Below are positions 35,804-35,933 of a stretch of DNA of 35,933 bases, in pieces; within the stretch, counting starts at the first letter, position 1, and each line of letters opens with the position of its first letter. This stretch comes from JBOFCS01 sp051646185. Lineage in GTDB: Bacteria > Actinomycetota > Actinomycetes > Mycobacteriales > Mycobacteriaceae. The notes beneath the pieces are model-generated. The model had not been told where the DNA came from and made no database searches. It worked only from the letters and a program-made list of their open reading frames with translations. The translations under genes and the position numbers were made by a program. Where the stretch lies: contig JBOFCS010000183.1 of the NCBI GenBank assembly GCA_051646185.1, forward strand, positions 1 to 35,933, written 5' to 3'.

Positions 35804-35933
35804 TAATGCCACCCAATCCGCAGACCAGAAGCCATGCGCACCACAAGATCATCAATAGTATGAGACAACCGGGCATCTTGAAGGCGAGAAGTAAAATCTG
35901 ACCCCACAATCGCCGCCGCCACCTCAGGATGCT
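35803..35933 (-). CDS. Unknown protein, C-terminal end only (cut by window edge)
   Basis: The last 43 codons of a gene whose start lies beyond the window; the visible peptide begins HPEVAAAIVGSDFTSRLQ and ends RMASGLRIGWH before TAA at 35805-35803. It is mostly helix-forming and has no motif that I recognise. Its stop overlaps the ATG of lipoprotein copy 3 by one base (TAATG), so the two are probably co-translated, and this gene may be the functional partner of the lipoproteins. Confidence 0.6.
   Translation of the reverse strand, partial: HPEVAAAIVGSDFTSRLQDARLSHTIDDLVVRMASGLRIGWH

Larger units (their letters stand above)
33648..35812 (-). repeat. Head-to-tail tandem gene array, unit about 0.67 kb
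   Basis: Three full-length units (35803-35135, 35138-34467, 34470-33803) plus a truncated fourth (33806-33648). Unit junctions are identical in design: each TGA stop lies in the GTGA start of the next. Identity is highest in the core-coding half and at the 3' end, with divergent patches between, a mosaic pattern expected from unequal crossing-over with gene conversion. Confidence 0.85.

Noticed and set aside
1..35933. CRISPR array, insertion sequence, prophage or integrase site
   Set aside because: No regularly spaced repeats, transposase, integrase or phage structural genes were seen; the only direct repeats are the lipoprotein genes.

Overview
The window looks like chromosomal DNA of an actinobacterium of the order Mycobacteriales, most likely Corynebacterium or a close relative with moderate GC. 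The evidence is the gene content and order: ATP synthase operon, wecA, Sua5, prmC-prfA-rpmE-rho, thrB/thrC/hom, lysA, argS, tRNA-Arg. Further support comes from a Rho protein with a long Arg/Asn/Gly-rich N-terminal insertion, an ATP synthase alpha subunit with a C-terminal tail, and separate b (atpF) and long delta (atpH) subunits instead of the b-delta fusion of Mycobacterium. The species cannot be named from the sequence alone.

Layout. 1-6924 (minus): F1Fo ATP synthase genes in transcription order atpI-like, atpB, E, F, H, A, G, D, with atpD cut by the window edge. 6943-13215 (minus): cell-wall linker transferase wecA, threonylcarbamoyl-AMP synthase, release-factor methylase prmC and its substrate RF1 (prfA), ribosomal protein L31 (rpmE) followed by a strong intrinsic terminator, and rho behind a 355-base leader with two hairpins. 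13571-20024 (minus): argS-lysA-hom-thrC-thrB, with the first four genes joined by overlapping stop/start codons; this joins the lysine and threonine ends of the aspartate pathway. 20135-21492 (minus): a VKOR-like/DsbA-like pair for extracytoplasmic disulfide formation. A plus-strand tRNA-Arg(CCG) and a minus-strand VOC-fold protein follow.

22283-29744 (minus) is a compact four-gene operon, transcribed SNF2 helicase, SWIM zinc-finger protein, SbcD/Mre11-like nuclease, SbcC/Rad50-like ATPase without a zinc hook. It is probably a DNA-repair or DNA-surveillance module and is the best candidate here for an under-described system. Divergent from it, 29996-33651 (plus) encodes the two halves of a heterodimeric ABC exporter with one degenerate ATP site.

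33648-35812 (minus) is a head-to-tail array of near-identical putative lipoprotein genes of unknown function: two intact copies, one frameshifted copy, and one remnant holding only the signal-peptide end, which runs into the ABC transporter gene. Each copy starts inside the stop codon of the one before. The frameshift lies in a homopolymer next to a perfect inverted repeat. The right edge (35803-35933) holds the 3' end of another gene coupled to the array. No CRISPR array, insertion sequence, prophage or replication origin was seen.
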